Part shown: one piece after another, positions 8,668 through 18,325 of the stretch
Layout: every line of letters begins with the position of its first letter
Numbering within the stretch: position 1 is the first letter of the stretch
NCBI RefSeq assembly: GCF_004216905.1
Contig: NZ_SGXJ01000001.1
Span: 2,542,001 to 2,606,000 of the forward strand
Reading direction: 5' to 3'
Source: Kribbella sp. VKM Ac-2569
Lineage (GTDB): Bacteria; Actinomycetota; Actinomycetes; Propionibacteriales; Kribbellaceae
DNA: 64,000 bases
Made by a program: the position numbers and the translations under genes
Notes under the pieces: generated by a model
The model's input: the letters and a program-made list of their open reading frames with translations, nothing else
Told to the model about the DNA's origin: nothing
The model's database searches: none

Positions 8668-9908
8668 GCGCCGCGACCCCGCCGATGGGGTGGAACAGCT
8701 GGGACTGCTTCGGCACGACGGTCACCGAGGCCGAGGTCCTCGCGAACGCGCAGGTGATGCACGACCAGTTGCTGCCGTTCGGGTGGGACACGGTCGTCGT
8801 GGACATCGCCTGGTACGACCCGACCGCCCGGTCGCACGGCTACAACGAGAACGCGCCGGTCGTTCTGGACGACTACGGCCGCCAACTGCCGGCGCCGCTT
8901 CGGTTCCCCTCAGCCGCGAGCGGCGCCGGCTTCGGGCCGTTGGCCGCGAAGGTGCACGAGCTCGGGCTGAAGTTCGGGCTGCACATCATGCGCGGCATCC
9001 CGCGGCGGGCGGTCGAGCTCGACCTGCCGGTGTACGGGACGCAGTGGACGGCGCGGGAGGTCGCGGACCCCGATCACGTCTGCGCGTGGAACCCGGACAA
9101 CCTCGGACTGAACCACGACCATCCCGGCGCGCAGGCGTACTACGACGCCCAGGTCGCGCAGTTCGCCGAGTGGGGTGTGGACTTCGTGAAGGCGGACGAC
9201 ATGCTCGCGCCGTACCACGATCGCGAGATCGCGGCGTACGCGCAGGCGATCGCGCGGAGCGGGCGGGACATCGTGCTGTCCTTGTCGCCCGGGACGCGGT
9301 TGTCGACGCATCATGTCGAGCATCTGCGCGCCAATGCGCAGCTGTGGCGGATCTCCGACGACCTGTGGGACCGGTGGGAGGACGTACACGCGCAGTTCGC
9401 GCGGCTGGCCCGGTGGGCCCCGTTCCAGCAGACCGGCGGCTGGGCGGACGCGGACATGCTGCCACTCGGCCACATCGGCATCCGCGCCGAACGCGGCGAC
9501 GACCGCGACAGCCGCCTCACCGTCGACGAACAGAAGACCCTGCTCACCCTCTGGGTGATGGCCCGCTCCCCGCTGATGATGGGCGGCGACCTCCCGACCA
9601 CCGCACCGGAAACCCTTGCGCTGTTGGCGAATCCGGCGCTCGCCGAAGTGCTGCGGTCGTCGTACGACGGCCGGGAGATCATCCGCGAGCCTGTGGACGA
9701 CGGCGAGCTGATCGTCTGGACCGCCCAAGGCGAGGACTGGTCTTACGCAGCGCTGTTCTGGACCGGGGCCACATCTCGAGAGGTTCCGCTCCCTGCGGAA
9801 CTCCCCACTCCGGCGCAAGATCTCTGGGCCGGCACACCCACCACCGAGCGCGTGCACATCGTCCCTGCACATGGCGTTTGCTGGCTCAAGGTCAGCTCAG
9901 CGCTCTGA
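8661..9908 (+). CDS. GH27-type alpha-galactosidase
   Basis: 415 residues, no signal peptide, so probably cytosolic and acting on imported oligosaccharides. It opens with the family hallmark PPMGWNSWDCFG. The nucleophile is probably D179 (VDFVKADD) and the acid/base D233 or D234 (LWRISDD). A C-terminal beta domain follows from about residue 330. The ATG overlaps the dgoD stop by 7 bp, and GTG 8664 is an alternative start. GH27 also contains isomaltodextranases and N-acetylgalactosaminidases, so galactose specificity rests partly on the neighbouring dgoD. Confidence 0.9.
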   Translation: MVSAATPPMGWNSWDCFGTTVTEAEVLANAQVMHDQLLPFGWDTVVVDIAWYDPTARSHGYNENAPVVLDDYGRQLPAPLRFPSAASGAGFGPLAAKVHELGLKFGLHIMRGIPRRAVELDLPVYGTQWTAREVADPDHVCAWNPDNLGLNHDHPGAQAYYDAQVAQFAEWGVDFVKADDMLAPYHDREIAAYAQAIARSGRDIVLSLSPGTRLSTHHVEHLRANAQLWRISDDLWDRWEDVHAQFARLARWAPFQQTGGWADADMLPLGHIGIRAERGDDRDSRLTVDEQKTLLTLWVMARSPLMMGGDLPTTAPETLALLANPALAEVLRSSYDGREIIREPVDDGELIVWTAQGEDWSYAALFWTGATSREVPLPAELPTPAQDLWAGTPTTERVHIVPAHGVCWLKVSSAL

Positions 9909-9916
9909 GGATCGAT

Positions 9917-10201
9917 CTACTTGTAGACGACCCATAGCTCGTAGTCGTCCCCCGGGAAGGCCGAGCCGTCGACGCACTTGTACTTCGTCCACTTGGTGCC
10001 GGCGGCACCGGCTGCGTGGCAGTCCGACTGCCAGAAGAAGTCACCGACGTACTCCCAGTTGTCGGCGGCAACAACTTCCGAGGACGCGGTGGCCGTCGCG
10101 GCCACCGGAGCCTCGATCGCCTGGGCCGCCGGTACGGCGAGGTCACCCGCCGCGATCGCTCCGCCGGCCAGAACACTGTAGAAAACCCTGCGAATGTTCA
10201 T
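9917..10201 (-). CDS. Small secreted Trp/Tyr-rich protein of unknown function
   Basis: 94 residues from ATG 10201, preceded by an AAAGG ribosome-binding site. A longer start at 10255 is possible but has no comparable site. A signal peptide (about 1-28, cleavage near AQA) is followed by a mature chain of about 65 residues. It carries an aromatic cluster (DNWEYVGDFFWQSDC), exactly two Cys and a YELWVVYK end. Two Cys suggest one disulfide. I do not recognise the family; small actinobacterial inhibitors and lectin-like domains are possibilities. Confidence 0.72.
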   Translation of the reverse strand: MNIRRVFYSVLAGGAIAAGDLAVPAAQAIEAPVAATATASSEVVAADNWEYVGDFFWQSDCHAAGAAGTKWTKYKCVDGSAFPGDDYELWVVYK

Positions 10202-10268
10202 GATCCGTACCTTTCGTGGTTGGGTCGAACACTTCGAGAGTGCCGGTCGAACCACGACGGCCGCACCC

Positions 10269-10290
10269 CCTTTCGGGCCATCCCGAAAGG
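10269..10290. terminator. Hairpin downstream of the SDR/acyl-CoA dehydrogenase operon
   Basis: Perfect 9-bp stem CCTTTCGGG / CCCGAAAGG with a 4-base loop, 13 bp after the SDR stop on the minus strand. There is no clear T-run. It also sits in the leader of the small secreted gene, so it may have a second role there. Confidence 0.5.
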
Positions 10291-10302
10291 AGGTGGACCT
10301 GT

Positions 10303-11070
10303 TCAGCGAGGTGGCATGCGGAGGGCGCCGTCGAGGCGGATGACCTCGCCGTTCAGCAACTGGTTGTCGAGGATGTGGCGGACCAGGGCGGCGTACTCGG
10401 ACGGCTCGCCGAGGCGGGACGGGTGGGGAACCTGCTGCTCGAGGATCGTGCGGGTCTCCTCGGGGAGGCCGGCGAGCATCGGGGTCTCCATCGTGCCCGG
10501 TGCGATCGTGACGACCCGGATCCCCTTGTCGGCGAGGTCGCGGGCGGCGGTCAGGGTCAGTGCGACGATGCCGCCCTTGCTGGACGCGTACGCCGCCTGC
10601 CCGACCTGGCCGTCGTACGCCGCGATCGATGCGGTCATGACCACGACGCCGCGGTCGCCGTCCGCGGCCGGGTCGGAGGCGATCATCCGCTCGGCGGCCA
10701 GCCGGAGCACGTTGAAGGTGCCGATCAGGTTGATCTCGATCACCTGCCGGAACGTTGCCAGCGGCAACGGGCCCTTCCGTCCGACGACCCGGCCGGGCGT
10801 CGCGATGCCGGCGCAGTTCACCACCACCCGCAGCGTGCCCAGCGCCTCCGCCGCGTCGAGCGCCGCGGTCACCGCGGTCTCGTCGGTGACGTCGGTCGGC
10901 GCGAACACCACCCGATCACCCAGCTCGTCCGCGACCGCCTTGCCCGCGGACGACGGCAGGTCGACGATCACGACGCCCAGTCCGTCTGCGGCCAACCGCC
11001 GTACGGTCGCCTCTCCGAGCCCGGAACCACCACCGGTGACCAGAGCGACATCGGACGGACCAAGAATCAT
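10303..11070 (-). CDS. SDR, 3-hydroxyacyl-CoA dehydrogenase type II-like
   Basis: 255 residues, classical [11 protein letters not shown] near 12-19, NCAG near 84-87, Ser in [10 protein letters not shown] and the catalytic YASSK. Sequence features resemble the HSD17B10 group, which oxidises 3-hydroxy(-2-methyl)acyl-CoA. It shares a 4-bp overlap with the acyl-CoA dehydrogenase gene upstream, supporting successive beta-oxidation-type steps. The chain-length or branched substrate is not determined. Confidence 0.9.
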   Translation of the reverse strand: MILGPSDVALVTGGGSGLGEATVRRLAADGLGVVIVDLPSSAGKAVADELGDRVVFAPTDVTDETAVTAALDAAEALGTLRVVVNCAGIATPGRVVGRKGPLPLATFRQVIEINLIGTFNVLRLAAERMIASDPAADGDRGVVVMTASIAAYDGQVGQAAYASSKGGIVALTLTAARDLADKGIRVVTIAPGTMETPMLAGLPEETRTILEQQVPHPSRLGEPSEYAALVRHILDNQLLNGEVIRLDGALRMPPR

Positions 11071-12218
11071 GGAGCACTCCTGAGCAGGTCGCGGCTGATC
11101 ACGAGCCGCTGGATCTGGTTCGTACCTTCGAAGATCTGGGTCACCTTGGCCTCGCGCATGTACCGCTCGGCCGGGAACTCCCGGGTGTAACCGTACCCAC
11201 CGAGCACCTGCACGGCGTCGGTGGTGACCTTCATCGCCGCGTCCGTGCAGACCAGCTTCGCGATCGCGGCCTCCCGGATGAACGTCCGGCCCAGGTCGCG
11301 GCGGCGCGCGGCGTGCAGGTACGTCGCCCGCCCGGACTCGACCGCGGCGGCCATGTCGGCGAGCAGGAACTGGATGCCCTGGAAGTCGGCGATCGACTGC
11401 CCGAACTGCTGCCGCTCCTTCGCGTACGTCGTGGCGAGGTCGAGCGCCGCCTGCGCCAGGCCGACCGCGCAGGCCGCGATCCCGAGCCGGCCGGAGTCGA
11501 GAGCGGACAACGCGATCCGCATCCCGTCACCCTCGGCGCCGATCAGGTTGGCGGCCGGGACCCGTACGTCGTCGTAGTTGACCAGCGTGGTCGTCGACCC
11601 GGTGAGGCCCATCTTCCGCTCGGGCGCACCGAAGCTCAGGCCCGCGACGGACGCCGGGACGTGGAACGCGGAGATGCCGTGCTTCGGGTCGTCCGAGGTC
11701 CGGGCGAAGGTGGTGAAGAAGTCGGCGTGCGGACCGTGACTGATCCACGCCTTCGTACCGTTCAGGACATAGAAGTCGCCGTCCCGGACGGCCCGCGTGG
11801 TCATCGAGCTGATGTCGGAGCCGGCCTGCGGCTCGGACAGCGCGTACGCACCGAGCTGCTCGCCGCCGATCATGTCCGGCAGCAGCCGGTCGAGCTGATC
11901 GTCGGTCCCGAACGTCGCCATCGCGTAGCTGGTCATCGTGTGCACCGAGACGCCGACGCCGACCGACATCCAGGCGGCGGCGATCTCCTCGAGCATCTGC
12001 AGGTACACCTCGTACGGCTGCTCGGCGCCGCCGTACTGCTCCGGATAGGGCAGGCCGAGCAGACCGGCCTTACCGAGGGTCCGGAAGGCGTCCCGCGGGA
12101 AGGTCTCGCTCTCCTCCGCCTGTGCGGCGTGGGGCGCGAGCTCGTGCTCGCACAGGTCACGGACCAGGGCGAGCAGATCAATGGATTCGTCAGTAGGCAG
12201 GAGACGATCGACAGCCAT
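11067..12218 (-). CDS. Acyl-CoA dehydrogenase
   Basis: 383 residues, complete acyl-CoA dehydrogenase. Visible are the N-terminal helical domain, the FAD-contact segment [14 protein letters not shown], the middle beta domain, and a C-terminal domain with [12 protein letters not shown] and the catalytic glutamate in [10 protein letters not shown]. It introduces a 2,3-double bond into an acyl-CoA using FAD. A GAGAGAGG ribosome-binding site precedes the start. Divergent from a TetR gene whose operator lies in the shared promoter, so the pair is likely under TetR control. Confidence 0.95.
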   Translation of the reverse strand: MAVDRLLPTDESIDLLALVRDLCEHELAPHAAQAEESETFPRDAFRTLGKAGLLGLPYPEQYGGAEQPYEVYLQMLEEIAAAWMSVGVGVSVHTMTSYAMATFGTDDQLDRLLPDMIGGEQLGAYALSEPQAGSDISSMTTRAVRDGDFYVLNGTKAWISHGPHADFFTTFARTSDDPKHGISAFHVPASVAGLSFGAPERKMGLTGSTTTLVNYDDVRVPAANLIGAEGDGMRIALSALDSGRLGIAACAVGLAQAALDLATTYAKERQQFGQSIADFQGIQFLLADMAAAVESGRATYLHAARRRDLGRTFIREAAIAKLVCTDAAMKVTTDAVQVLGGYGYTREFPAERYMREAKVTQIFEGTNQIQRLVISRDLLRSAP

Positions 12219-12245
12219 CAGGCACCTCTCTCAACAGCTGACGAA

Positions 12246-12288
12246 ATGATACTCGTAACGATACTGAAGCACGCAACTCAGTATCGTT
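12246..12288. promoter_or_regulatory. TetR operator region in the divergent promoter
   Basis: A perfect 11-bp inverted repeat, AACGATACTGA (12257-12267) and TCAGTATCGTT (12278-12288), has a 10-bp spacer. A third GATACT lies at 12249-12254, 11 bp before the copy in the left arm. A TATCAT -10 for the acyl-CoA dehydrogenase gene (12251-12246, minus strand) falls inside this region, so binding should block that promoter. Confidence 0.72.
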
Positions 12289-12303
12289 CTATGCTGTCTC
12301 GAT

Positions 12304-12888
12304 ATGACAACAGTCGTTCCGGGGCGGCGGACCCGCCGGCAGTCCGAGCTGCTCGACCGACTCCTGTCCCTGTTCCTCGAGCAGGGGTTCAGCCGGTTCA
12401 CCCTGGACGACCTGGCCGCCGAGCTGCGCTGCAGCAAGACGACCCTCTACGCGCTGGCGCCGAGCAAGGAGCAGCTCGCCGTCGAGGTTGTGAAGCACTA
12501 CTTCAAGAACGCCACCGCCCAGGTGGAGTCCGCGGTGGCCCGGCAGACCCGGCACGACCGGCGGATCGCGGCGTACCTGAACGCGGTCGCGGACGCGCTG
12601 CGGCCGGCCAGCCGGACCTTCCTCGACGACGTGGCGACGTTCGCGCCGGCCCGGTCGGTGTACGAGCGGAACACCCGGATCGCCGCCGAACGGGTCCGGA
12701 CGCTGATCGAGGACGGCATCAACAACAAGATGTTCCGGCAGGTCGACATCGCGTTCGCGGCCGAGATGATCGCGCACACCATGCAGGCGATCCAGCGCGG
12801 TGACATCGCCCGGCGTACCGGCCTGAACGACGCCGAGGCGTACCGCGAACTGGCCTCGTTCGTGCTGCACTCCCTGCGCCTCGACTGA
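12304..12888 (+). CDS. TetR family regulator
   Basis: 194 residues. The N-terminal TetR helix-turn-helix covers about 12-58 (FTLDDLAAELRCSKTTLYAL), followed by an all-helical ligand domain. A TATGCT -10 box ends 8 bp before the ATG, so the mRNA may be (nearly) leaderless. Divergent from the acyl-CoA dehydrogenase/SDR operon with a strong inverted repeat between them. A local repressor relieved by an acyl-CoA ligand is the simplest model (inference). Confidence 0.92.
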   Translation: MTTVVPGRRTRRQSELLDRLLSLFLEQGFSRFTLDDLAAELRCSKTTLYALAPSKEQLAVEVVKHYFKNATAQVESAVARQTRHDRRIAAYLNAVADALRPASRTFLDDVATFAPARSVYERNTRIAAERVRTLIEDGINNKMFRQVDIAFAAEMIAHTMQAIQRGDIARRTGLNDAEAYRELASFVLHSLRLD

Positions 12889-12973
12889 ACCGCCCGGCCC
12901 TTTAGGGTGGGGAAACCGTCCTCTTGCTGCCACACCGCGCATCAGAGCCGTACGCCCCGGAAGGCTGATGGAT

Positions 12974-13852
12974 ATGAAAACTCTCCGACGAACTGCGGCC
13001 ATGGTGGCGGCTGCCGCTCTCGCCCTGACTGCCGCCGTGCCGGCCGGGGCCGATCCGGTGAAGCCGCCCCGTCTCTCCGCCAAGGCGATCACCAAGACGT
13101 TGAACGACCAGATCCACACTCCTGGTACGGCGTGGATGACGCAGCCGGACGGCACCGTGCTGGTGTCGTACGACCCCACGGTCACCGGTACGAAGCTGAG
13201 CAAGCTGACCGGACTGACGAAGCAGCTCGGGTCGAACGTCAAGCTCGAGAAGCTGCCCGGCAAGCTGCAGAAGTACATCAGCGGCGGCATGGCGACGTAC
13301 GGCGGCGACTACAAGTGCAGCGTCGGCTTCAATGTGCAGCGACGCGGCAAGTACTACTTCCTCACTGCCGGTCACTGCGGTGTCGACGCGGCCCGCTGGT
13401 ACCAGGACCCGGCCCACAAGGTGTTCACGGGCGCGGTGCACCACGCCAGCTACCCGTGGAACGACTACGCGTTGGTTGTCTACCGCACCGACATCCCGCT
13501 GAAGGTCCCGGGCGGCAGTGTGTACCTCTACAACGGGCACTCGCAGGACATCACCCGGGCGGCCAATCCGGGCCTCAACCAGCTGGTCTACCGGTCGGGC
13601 GCCACCAGCGGCCTGCACAGCGGCCGGGTGACCGGGCTGAACTCGGTCGTGAACTACGGTGACGGCCGCGTGGCCAACCTGATCCGCACCAGCGTGTGCG
13701 CGGAGCCGGGCGACTCGGGCGGTCCGCTGTTCTACCGGCAGTGGGCGTTCGGCCTGACCTCCGGTGGTTCGGGCGACTGCACCTCGGGCGGCGTGACCTA
13801 CTTCCAGCCGGTCGTGGAGGCCCTCAACGCGTACGGGGTCTACATCTACTAA
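12974..13852 (+). CDS. Secreted S1 family serine protease, first of a tandem pair
   Basis: 292 residues from ATG 12974, which has GGAAGG at 9 bp spacing; ATG 12968 lies too close to that site. A signal peptide (to about residue 26) is followed by a propeptide of about 75 residues and a chymotrypsin-fold domain starting near YISGGMATYGG. Catalytic triad: H134 (TAGHCG), D164 (WNDYAL), S248 (EPGDSGGP). Cys pairs match streptogrisin/alpha-lytic proteases. The 3' neighbour is a clear paralogue. Confidence 0.93.
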   Translation: MKTLRRTAAMVAAAALALTAAVPAGADPVKPPRLSAKAITKTLNDQIHTPGTAWMTQPDGTVLVSYDPTVTGTKLSKLTGLTKQLGSNVKLEKLPGKLQKYISGGMATYGGDYKCSVGFNVQRRGKYYFLTAGHCGVDAARWYQDPAHKVFTGAVHHASYPWNDYALVVYRTDIPLKVPGGSVYLYNGHSQDITRAANPGLNQLVYRSGATSGLHSGRVTGLNSVVNYGDGRVANLIRTSVCAEPGDSGGPLFYRQWAFGLTSGGSGDCTSGGVTYFQPVVEALNAYGVYIY

Positions 13853-13930
13853 GCGGAGGTTTCCCCTACGCTCCGAATTTGTCTGAATACTCAGGGAGAG
13901 AGTGGGTAGGACTGCTCACGGTTAAGTCAA

Positions 13931-13954
13931 GGACGCCCCGCCCCGACGGCGTCC
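13931..13954 (+). terminator. Short hairpin between the tandem proteases
   Basis: GGACGCC and GGCGTCC form a 7-bp stem with a 10-base loop, 15 bp before the GAGGAGG ribosome-binding site of the second protease. No T-run follows. It could be a weak terminator or an mRNA-stability element. Confidence 0.35.
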
Positions 13955-13976
13955 TCATCGTGAGGAGGCTTTAACC

Positions 13977-14861
13977 ATGAATCTGTCCCCGCTCCGCCGT
14001 ACCACCGCACTCCTGGCCGCGGCCGGGCTTGCTGCCGCCGGACTTCTGGCAACGCAGGCCTCGGCCGCACCGGTCAATCCGGGCACCCTGTCCGCCGCCG
14101 CGATCACGTCCACGCTCGTCAAGGACGCGACGATCCCGGGTACGGCGTGGCAGACCGACCCCGACGGCCGGATCATCGTGTCCTACGACGAAACCGTCAC
14201 CGGCGCGAAAATGTCGAAACTCACCAGCGTCACCAAGCAGTTCGGCGACCGGATCAAGCTCGAGAAGATGTCCGGCAAGCTGACGAAGTACATCGCCGGC
14301 GGCGACGCCATCTACGGCGGGCAGTACCGCTGCTCGCTGGGCTTCAACGTACGCAGCGGCACCACGTACTACTTCCTGACCGCAGGACACTGCGGGAACA
14401 TCGCATCCAGCTGGTACTCGAACTCCGGCAAGACCACGCTGCTCGGCACGACGTACGGGTCGAGCTTCCCGGGTAACGACTACGCGATCGTGAAGTACAG
14501 CACGTCGTACACGAACCACCCCGGGACCGTGGACCTCTACAACGGTTCATCGCAGGACATCACGTCCGCCGGCAACGCCTCGGTGGGGCAGGCGGTCAAG
14601 CGCAGTGGTAGCACGACCGGTGTGCACAGCGGCTCCGTCACCGCGACGAACGCCACGGTGAACTACGCCGAGGGCTCCGTCTCCGGCCTGATCCGCACCA
14701 CGGTGTGCGCTGAAGGCGGCGACTCCGGCGGCGCACTGTTCGCCGGCTCGGTGGCCCTCGGCCTCACCTCCGGCGGCTCCGGCAACTGCTCCTCCGGCGG
14801 CACCACCTACTTCCAGCCCGTCACCGAAGTTCTCTCCCGCTACGGCGTGAGCGTCTACTGA
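13977..14861 (+). CDS. Secreted S1 family serine protease, second of a tandem pair
   Basis: 294 residues, with a GAGGAGG ribosome-binding site. Signal peptide to about residue 30 (QASAA), propeptide, then the protease domain with H138 (TAGHCG), D168 (GNDYAI) and S250 (EGGDSGGA). It is similar to the upstream protease throughout, including the propeptide, so a tandem duplication is likely. The mature part is richer in Ser/Thr/Gly and less basic than its neighbour. Confidence 0.94.
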   Translation: MNLSPLRRTTALLAAAGLAAAGLLATQASAAPVNPGTLSAAAITSTLVKDATIPGTAWQTDPDGRIIVSYDETVTGAKMSKLTSVTKQFGDRIKLEKMSGKLTKYIAGGDAIYGGQYRCSLGFNVRSGTTYYFLTAGHCGNIASSWYSNSGKTTLLGTTYGSSFPGNDYAIVKYSTSYTNHPGTVDLYNGSSQDITSAGNASVGQAVKRSGSTTGVHSGSVTATNATVNYAEGSVSGLIRTTVCAEGGDSGGALFAGSVALGLTSGGSGNCSSGGTTYFQPVTEVLSRYGVSVY

Positions 14862-14873
14862 TCCAGACATGAC

Positions 14874-14905
14874 TGTGGGGCCGGGGAGCGTTCCCCGGCC
14901 CCACA
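14874..14905. terminator. Strong bidirectional hairpin between S1 protease and rlmB
   Basis: Perfect 14-bp stem TGTGGGGCCGGGGA / TCCCCGGCCCCACA with a 4-base loop, between convergent genes. It lacks a long T-run, as is common in high-GC actinobacteria. Confidence 0.8.
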
Positions 14906-14912
14906 CTCGTGT

Positions 14913-15875
14913 TCAGCTCGCGCGGCGGCGGGAGATTTCGTAGAGGGTGACGCCGGCGGCGATGCCGGCGTTGAGGGACTCGGTGGCGCTGGTCATCGGG
15001 ATCGAGACGATCAGGTCGCAGTTCTCCCGGACCAGGCGGGCCAGGCCCTTACCCTCGGACCCGATCACCAGGACGATCGGCTCGGTGGCGGCTTCGAAGG
15101 ACGGGAGGTCCACGGCGCCGTCCATGTCGAGGCCGATGACCAGGAGGCCGGCTTCCTTGTAGGACTTGAGGGCCCGGTTGAGGTTGCCCGCGCGGGCGAC
15201 CGGGATCCGGGCCGCGGCGCCGGCCGAGGTCTTCCAGGCCGAGGCCGACATCGACGCCGTACGGCGTTCCGGTACGACGACACCGTGCGCCCCGAAGGCC
15301 GCGGCGGATCGCGTGATCGCGCCGAGGTTGCGGGGATCGGTCACGCCGTCGAGCGCGACGATCAGCGGCACCTCACCGGCGGCGTGCGCCCGGTCGAGCA
15401 GGTCGTCCGGGTGCGCGTACTCGTACGGCGGGATCTGCAGCGCGACGCCCTGGTGCGAGCCGCCCGCGGTGACCCGGTCGAGCTCCGCGCGCGGCACCTC
15501 GAGCACCGATACCCCGGTCTCGACGGCGACCAGCAACGCCTCGCGCAGCCGGGCGTCCCGTTCCGTGCCCTCGGCAACGTGCAGCGCCGCGGCCGGTACG
15601 CCGGCCCGCAGCGCCTCGACCACCGGGTTCCGCCCGTACACCCACTCGACCGCGGACTCGTTGTCCTTGCGCGCCTGGCGGCGAGGGCGCTCGCGTTCCT
15701 TGGCGCGCTCGGCCGCCTTCGCCCGCTTGTGCGCCGGGTGCTTGACCCGGTCCACGGCCTTCGGCGTCGGCCCCTTGCCCTCGAGTCCGCGGCGGACCCG
15801 GCCGCCGGACCCGGCCGTCGGGTTCCCCCGCGGCTTCTTCCGGATGGCGCCCTTACGCTGGCTGTTGCCTGGCAC
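14913..15875 (-). CDS. rlmB: 23S rRNA 2'-O-methyltransferase, TrmH/SpoU family
   Basis: 320 residues. A long basic N-terminal extension (about 1-75, Lys/Arg/Gly-rich) precedes the substrate-binding domain ([14 protein letters not shown]) and a SPOUT methyltransferase domain. Motifs 1-3 are [26 protein letters not shown] and [16 protein letters not shown]. It methylates a ribose of 23S rRNA (G2251 in E. coli) with S-adenosylmethionine. It follows cysS by 1 bp, as in the conserved actinobacterial cysS-rlmB pair. Confidence 0.94.
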   Translation of the reverse strand: MPGNSQRKGAIRKKPRGNPTAGSGGRVRRGLEGKGPTPKAVDRVKHPAHKRAKAAERAKERERPRRQARKDNESAVEWVYGRNPVVEALRAGVPAAALHVAEGTERDARLREALLVAVETGVSVLEVPRAELDRVTAGGSHQGVALQIPPYEYAHPDDLLDRAHAAGEVPLIVALDGVTDPRNLGAITRSAAAFGAHGVVVPERRTASMSASAWKTSAGAAARIPVARAGNLNRALKSYKEAGLLVIGLDMDGAVDLPSFEAATEPIVLVIGSEGKGLARLVRENCDLIVSIPMTSATESLNAGIAAGVTLYEISRRRAS

Positions 15876-15876
15876 G

Positions 15877-17310
15877 TCAGTTTCCTTCGTCGGTGGTAGT
15901 GGTCGCGAGAGACCAGCGTGGTCCCTGCGGGGTGTCCTCGACGACGACGCCGAGCGCCTTCAACCGGTCGCGGACAGCGTCCGCGGCGGCGTAATCCTTG
16001 CGTGCACGTGCTGCCTGCCGCTGATCGAGCAGGGCCTTCACGAGGCCGTCGACCACCTCGGTGAGCTCGTCGCTACCGCCGGCCCGCGACACCCACGGCT
16101 CAGCGAGCGGGTCCAGCCCGAGCACGCCGAGCATCCCGCGCACCGACGCCAGCACCTCGCGCAGCGCCTCCGAGTCGCCGTCGGCAACCAGCTTGTTGCC
16201 GTCGCGCACGGTGTTGTGCAGTACGGCGATCGCGGCCGGCGTACCCAGGTCGTCGTCCATCGCGGCCACGAAGTCACCCGGCAGCTCGGCGTCCGGCTCG
16301 ACGCCACCGGTCACCTCGACGGCCCGGGTCACGAAGCCCTCGATCCGCTGGAAGCTCTTCGCGGCCTCGTCGAGCGCCTCGAACGAGAACTCGACGACCG
16401 AGCGGTAGTGCGACTGCACCAGGTAGTACCGCAGCTCGATCGGGCGCACGCGCTCGACCACGTTCCGCACGACGGCGCTGTTGCCCATCGACTTCGACAT
16501 CTTCTCGCCGGCCGTGGTGACGAGCGCGTTGTGCATCCAGAACCGGGCGAACTTCTGCCCGACCGCGGTCGACTGGGCCAGCTCGTTCTCGTGGTGCGGG
16601 AACCGCAGGTCCAGACCGCCGCCGTGGATGTCGAACTCGTCGCCGAGGTACTTGCCGGCCATCGCCGAGCACTCGATGTGCCAGCCCGGGCGGCCACGAC
16701 CCCACGGGGCCGGCCAGGAGGCGGTCCGCGGCGCGGCGTCGGTCCAGCCCTTCCAGAGCGCGAAGTCGCGCGGGTCCCGCTTGCCGCGCGGGTCCGCGTC
16801 CTCGGCGGCCTCCATGTCGTCGATCCGCTGGTGCGACAGAGCGCCGTACGCCGGCCAGGACTTCACATCGAAGTAGACGTCGCCGGACCCGTCCGGCGCG
16901 ACGTACGCGTGGCCGCGCTCGATCAGGTCGGCGATCATCTCGAGCATCTCCGGGATGTGCCCGGTGGCGCGCGGCTCGTACGTCGGCGGGCGGCAGCCGA
17001 GGACGTCGTACGCCCAGTGCAGCTCGCGCTCGAACTCGTAGGCGTGCGCCCACCACGGGACGCCGCGCTCGGCCGACTTCGCGAGGATCTTGTCCTCGAT
17101 GTCGGTCACGTTCGCGATCACGGTCACCTCGTAGCCGGACCGCTCCAGCCAGCGCCGCAGGACGTCGAAGACCACTTCCTTGTAGATGTGCCCGACATGC
17201 GGGGCACCCTGCACCGTCAGCCCACAGTGGTAGATCCCGACCTTGCCCGGATGGACCGGCTCGAAATCACGCACTGCTGCTGTTGCGGTGTCGTACAAGC
17301 GAAGTGTCAC
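15877..17310 (-). CDS. cysS: Cysteine--tRNA ligase
   Basis: 477 residues with GTG start. Class I synthetase: HIGH-type motif APHVGH near 36-41, zinc ligands including the Cys of YHCGLTV and GWHIECSAM, and [10 protein letters not shown]-terminal DALR-type anticodon region follows from about 350. On the minus strand a TACCCT box (17322-17317) ends 6 bp before the GTG, so the mRNA is probably leaderless. Normally the upstream neighbour is ispF; here ispF lies 22 kb away in the same orientation. Confidence 0.97.
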   Translation of the reverse strand: MTLRLYDTATAAVRDFEPVHPGKVGIYHCGLTVQGAPHVGHIYKEVVFDVLRRWLERSGYEVTVIANVTDIEDKILAKSAERGVPWWAHAYEFERELHWAYDVLGCRPPTYEPRATGHIPEMLEMIADLIERGHAYVAPDGSGDVYFDVKSWPAYGALSHQRIDDMEAAEDADPRGKRDPRDFALWKGWTDAAPRTASWPAPWGRGRPGWHIECSAMAGKYLGDEFDIHGGGLDLRFPHHENELAQSTAVGQKFARFWMHNALVTTAGEKMSKSMGNSAVVRNVVERVRPIELRYYLVQSHYRSVVEFSFEALDEAAKSFQRIEGFVTRAVEVTGGVEPDAELPGDFVAAMDDDLGTPAAIAVLHNTVRDGNKLVADGDSEALREVLASVRGMLGVLGLDPLAEPWVSRAGGSDELTEVVDGLVKALLDQRQAARARKDYAAADAVRDRLKALGVVVEDTPQGPRWSLATTTTDEGN

Positions 17311-17316
17311 CGGTCA

Positions 17317-17322
17317 AGGGTA
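17317..17322 (-). promoter_or_regulatory. -10 box of leaderless cysS transcript
   Basis: TACCCT followed by 6 bp and the GTG start of cysS at 17310. Confidence 0.5.
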
Positions 17323-17442
17323 ACGGGAGGTGACGCCGGTAAATAATCACCGAACAAATCGCTGTAAGGGTTGGTTCTTGCCGGATCCGGGTAAGACCAT
17401 CGCCGAGCGCTCTGTCCGCCCCTCATCGCTCTGGAGGAAACC

Positions 17443-18267
17443 GTGAAGTCCGCCCTTTTCACGGGTGCCGCCGTCGCTCTTGGCCTGATCCTGGCCTCGA
17501 CCGGCTCCGCCCAAGCAAGCTCCACCCCCCAGCCCACCGCACAGGCCCGCCAGCACGGCATCACCAAGGCCGGCGACGCCTACATGGGCTGGACGCAGAA
17601 CACCACCACCAGCAGCAGTGCCGCCGCGCCCACCGACATGGGGATCACGGCGACCGTCGAAGGCATCGACGTGTCCAGTCACCAGGGCAACGTCGACTGG
17701 GCCTACTGGTGGGGTCAAGGCAAACGGTTCGCGTACGTGAAGGCGACCGAAGGCACGTCGTACAAGAACCCGTACTTCGCCCAGCAGTACAACGGGTCCT
17801 ACAACGTCGGCATGATCCGCGGCGCGTACCACTTCGCGCTGCCGAACAACTCCAGCGGCGCGACGCAGGCGAACTACTTCGCCAGCAGCGGCGGCGGCTG
17901 GTCCCGGGACGGCAAGACGCTGCCGGGTGCGCTCGACATCGAGTACAACCCGTACGGCGCGACCTGCTACGGACTGAGCCAGTCCGCGATGGTCAGCTGG
18001 ATCCGGGACTTCGTCAACACCTACAAGTCCCGCACCGGACGCGACGCGGTGATCTACACCAACTACAACTGGTGGAGCACCTGCACGGGTAACAGCACCG
18101 CGTTCAACTCGACCAACCCGCTCTGGGTCGCGCGCTACTCCTCCACCGTGGGGACGCTGCCCGGCGCCTGGCCGTTCTACACGTTCTGGCAGTTCACCTC
18201 GTCGCCGATCGACCAGAGTCACTTCAACGGCGACATGTCCCGGCTGACGGCGCTGGCGAACGGCTAG
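17443..18267 (+). CDS. Secreted GH25 lysozyme
   Basis: 274 residues, GTG start with a GGAGGAAA ribosome-binding site. Signal peptide to about residue 25 (AQASS), a Thr/Ser-rich linker, then a GH25 muramidase domain from about 68. It has GIDVSSHQGNVDW, VKATEGTSYKNPYF, IRGAYHF and the catalytic acidic pair in GALDIEY. It hydrolyses the MurNAc-GlcNAc bond of peptidoglycan. It is the first gene of the accessory block between cysS and ispF. Confidence 0.95.
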   Translation: MKSALFTGAAVALGLILASTGSAQASSTPQPTAQARQHGITKAGDAYMGWTQNTTTSSSAAAPTDMGITATVEGIDVSSHQGNVDWAYWWGQGKRFAYVKATEGTSYKNPYFAQQYNGSYNVGMIRGAYHFALPNNSSGATQANYFASSGGGWSRDGKTLPGALDIEYNPYGATCYGLSQSAMVSWIRDFVNTYKSRTGRDAVIYTNYNWWSTCTGNSTAFNSTNPLWVARYSSTVGTLPGAWPFYTFWQFTSSPIDQSHFNGDMSRLTALANG

Positions 18268-18313
18268 GGTGTGTCTCCCGCTCACACGCCCTAAATTGGT
18301 TGCCGCGGTCGCA

Positions 18314-18319
18314 TAGTCT
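18314..18319 (+). promoter_or_regulatory. -10 box of leaderless acetyltransferase gene
   Basis: TAGTCT followed by 6 bp and GTG at 18326; no ribosome-binding site is visible. Confidence 0.45.
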
Positions 18320-18325
18320 CGATCG

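Noticed and set aside
15166..17346. 726-codon plus-strand open frame antisense to rlmB and cysS
   Set aside because: High-GC codon-position artefact; no motif, start signal or conservation, while the opposite strand carries two full housekeeping genes.
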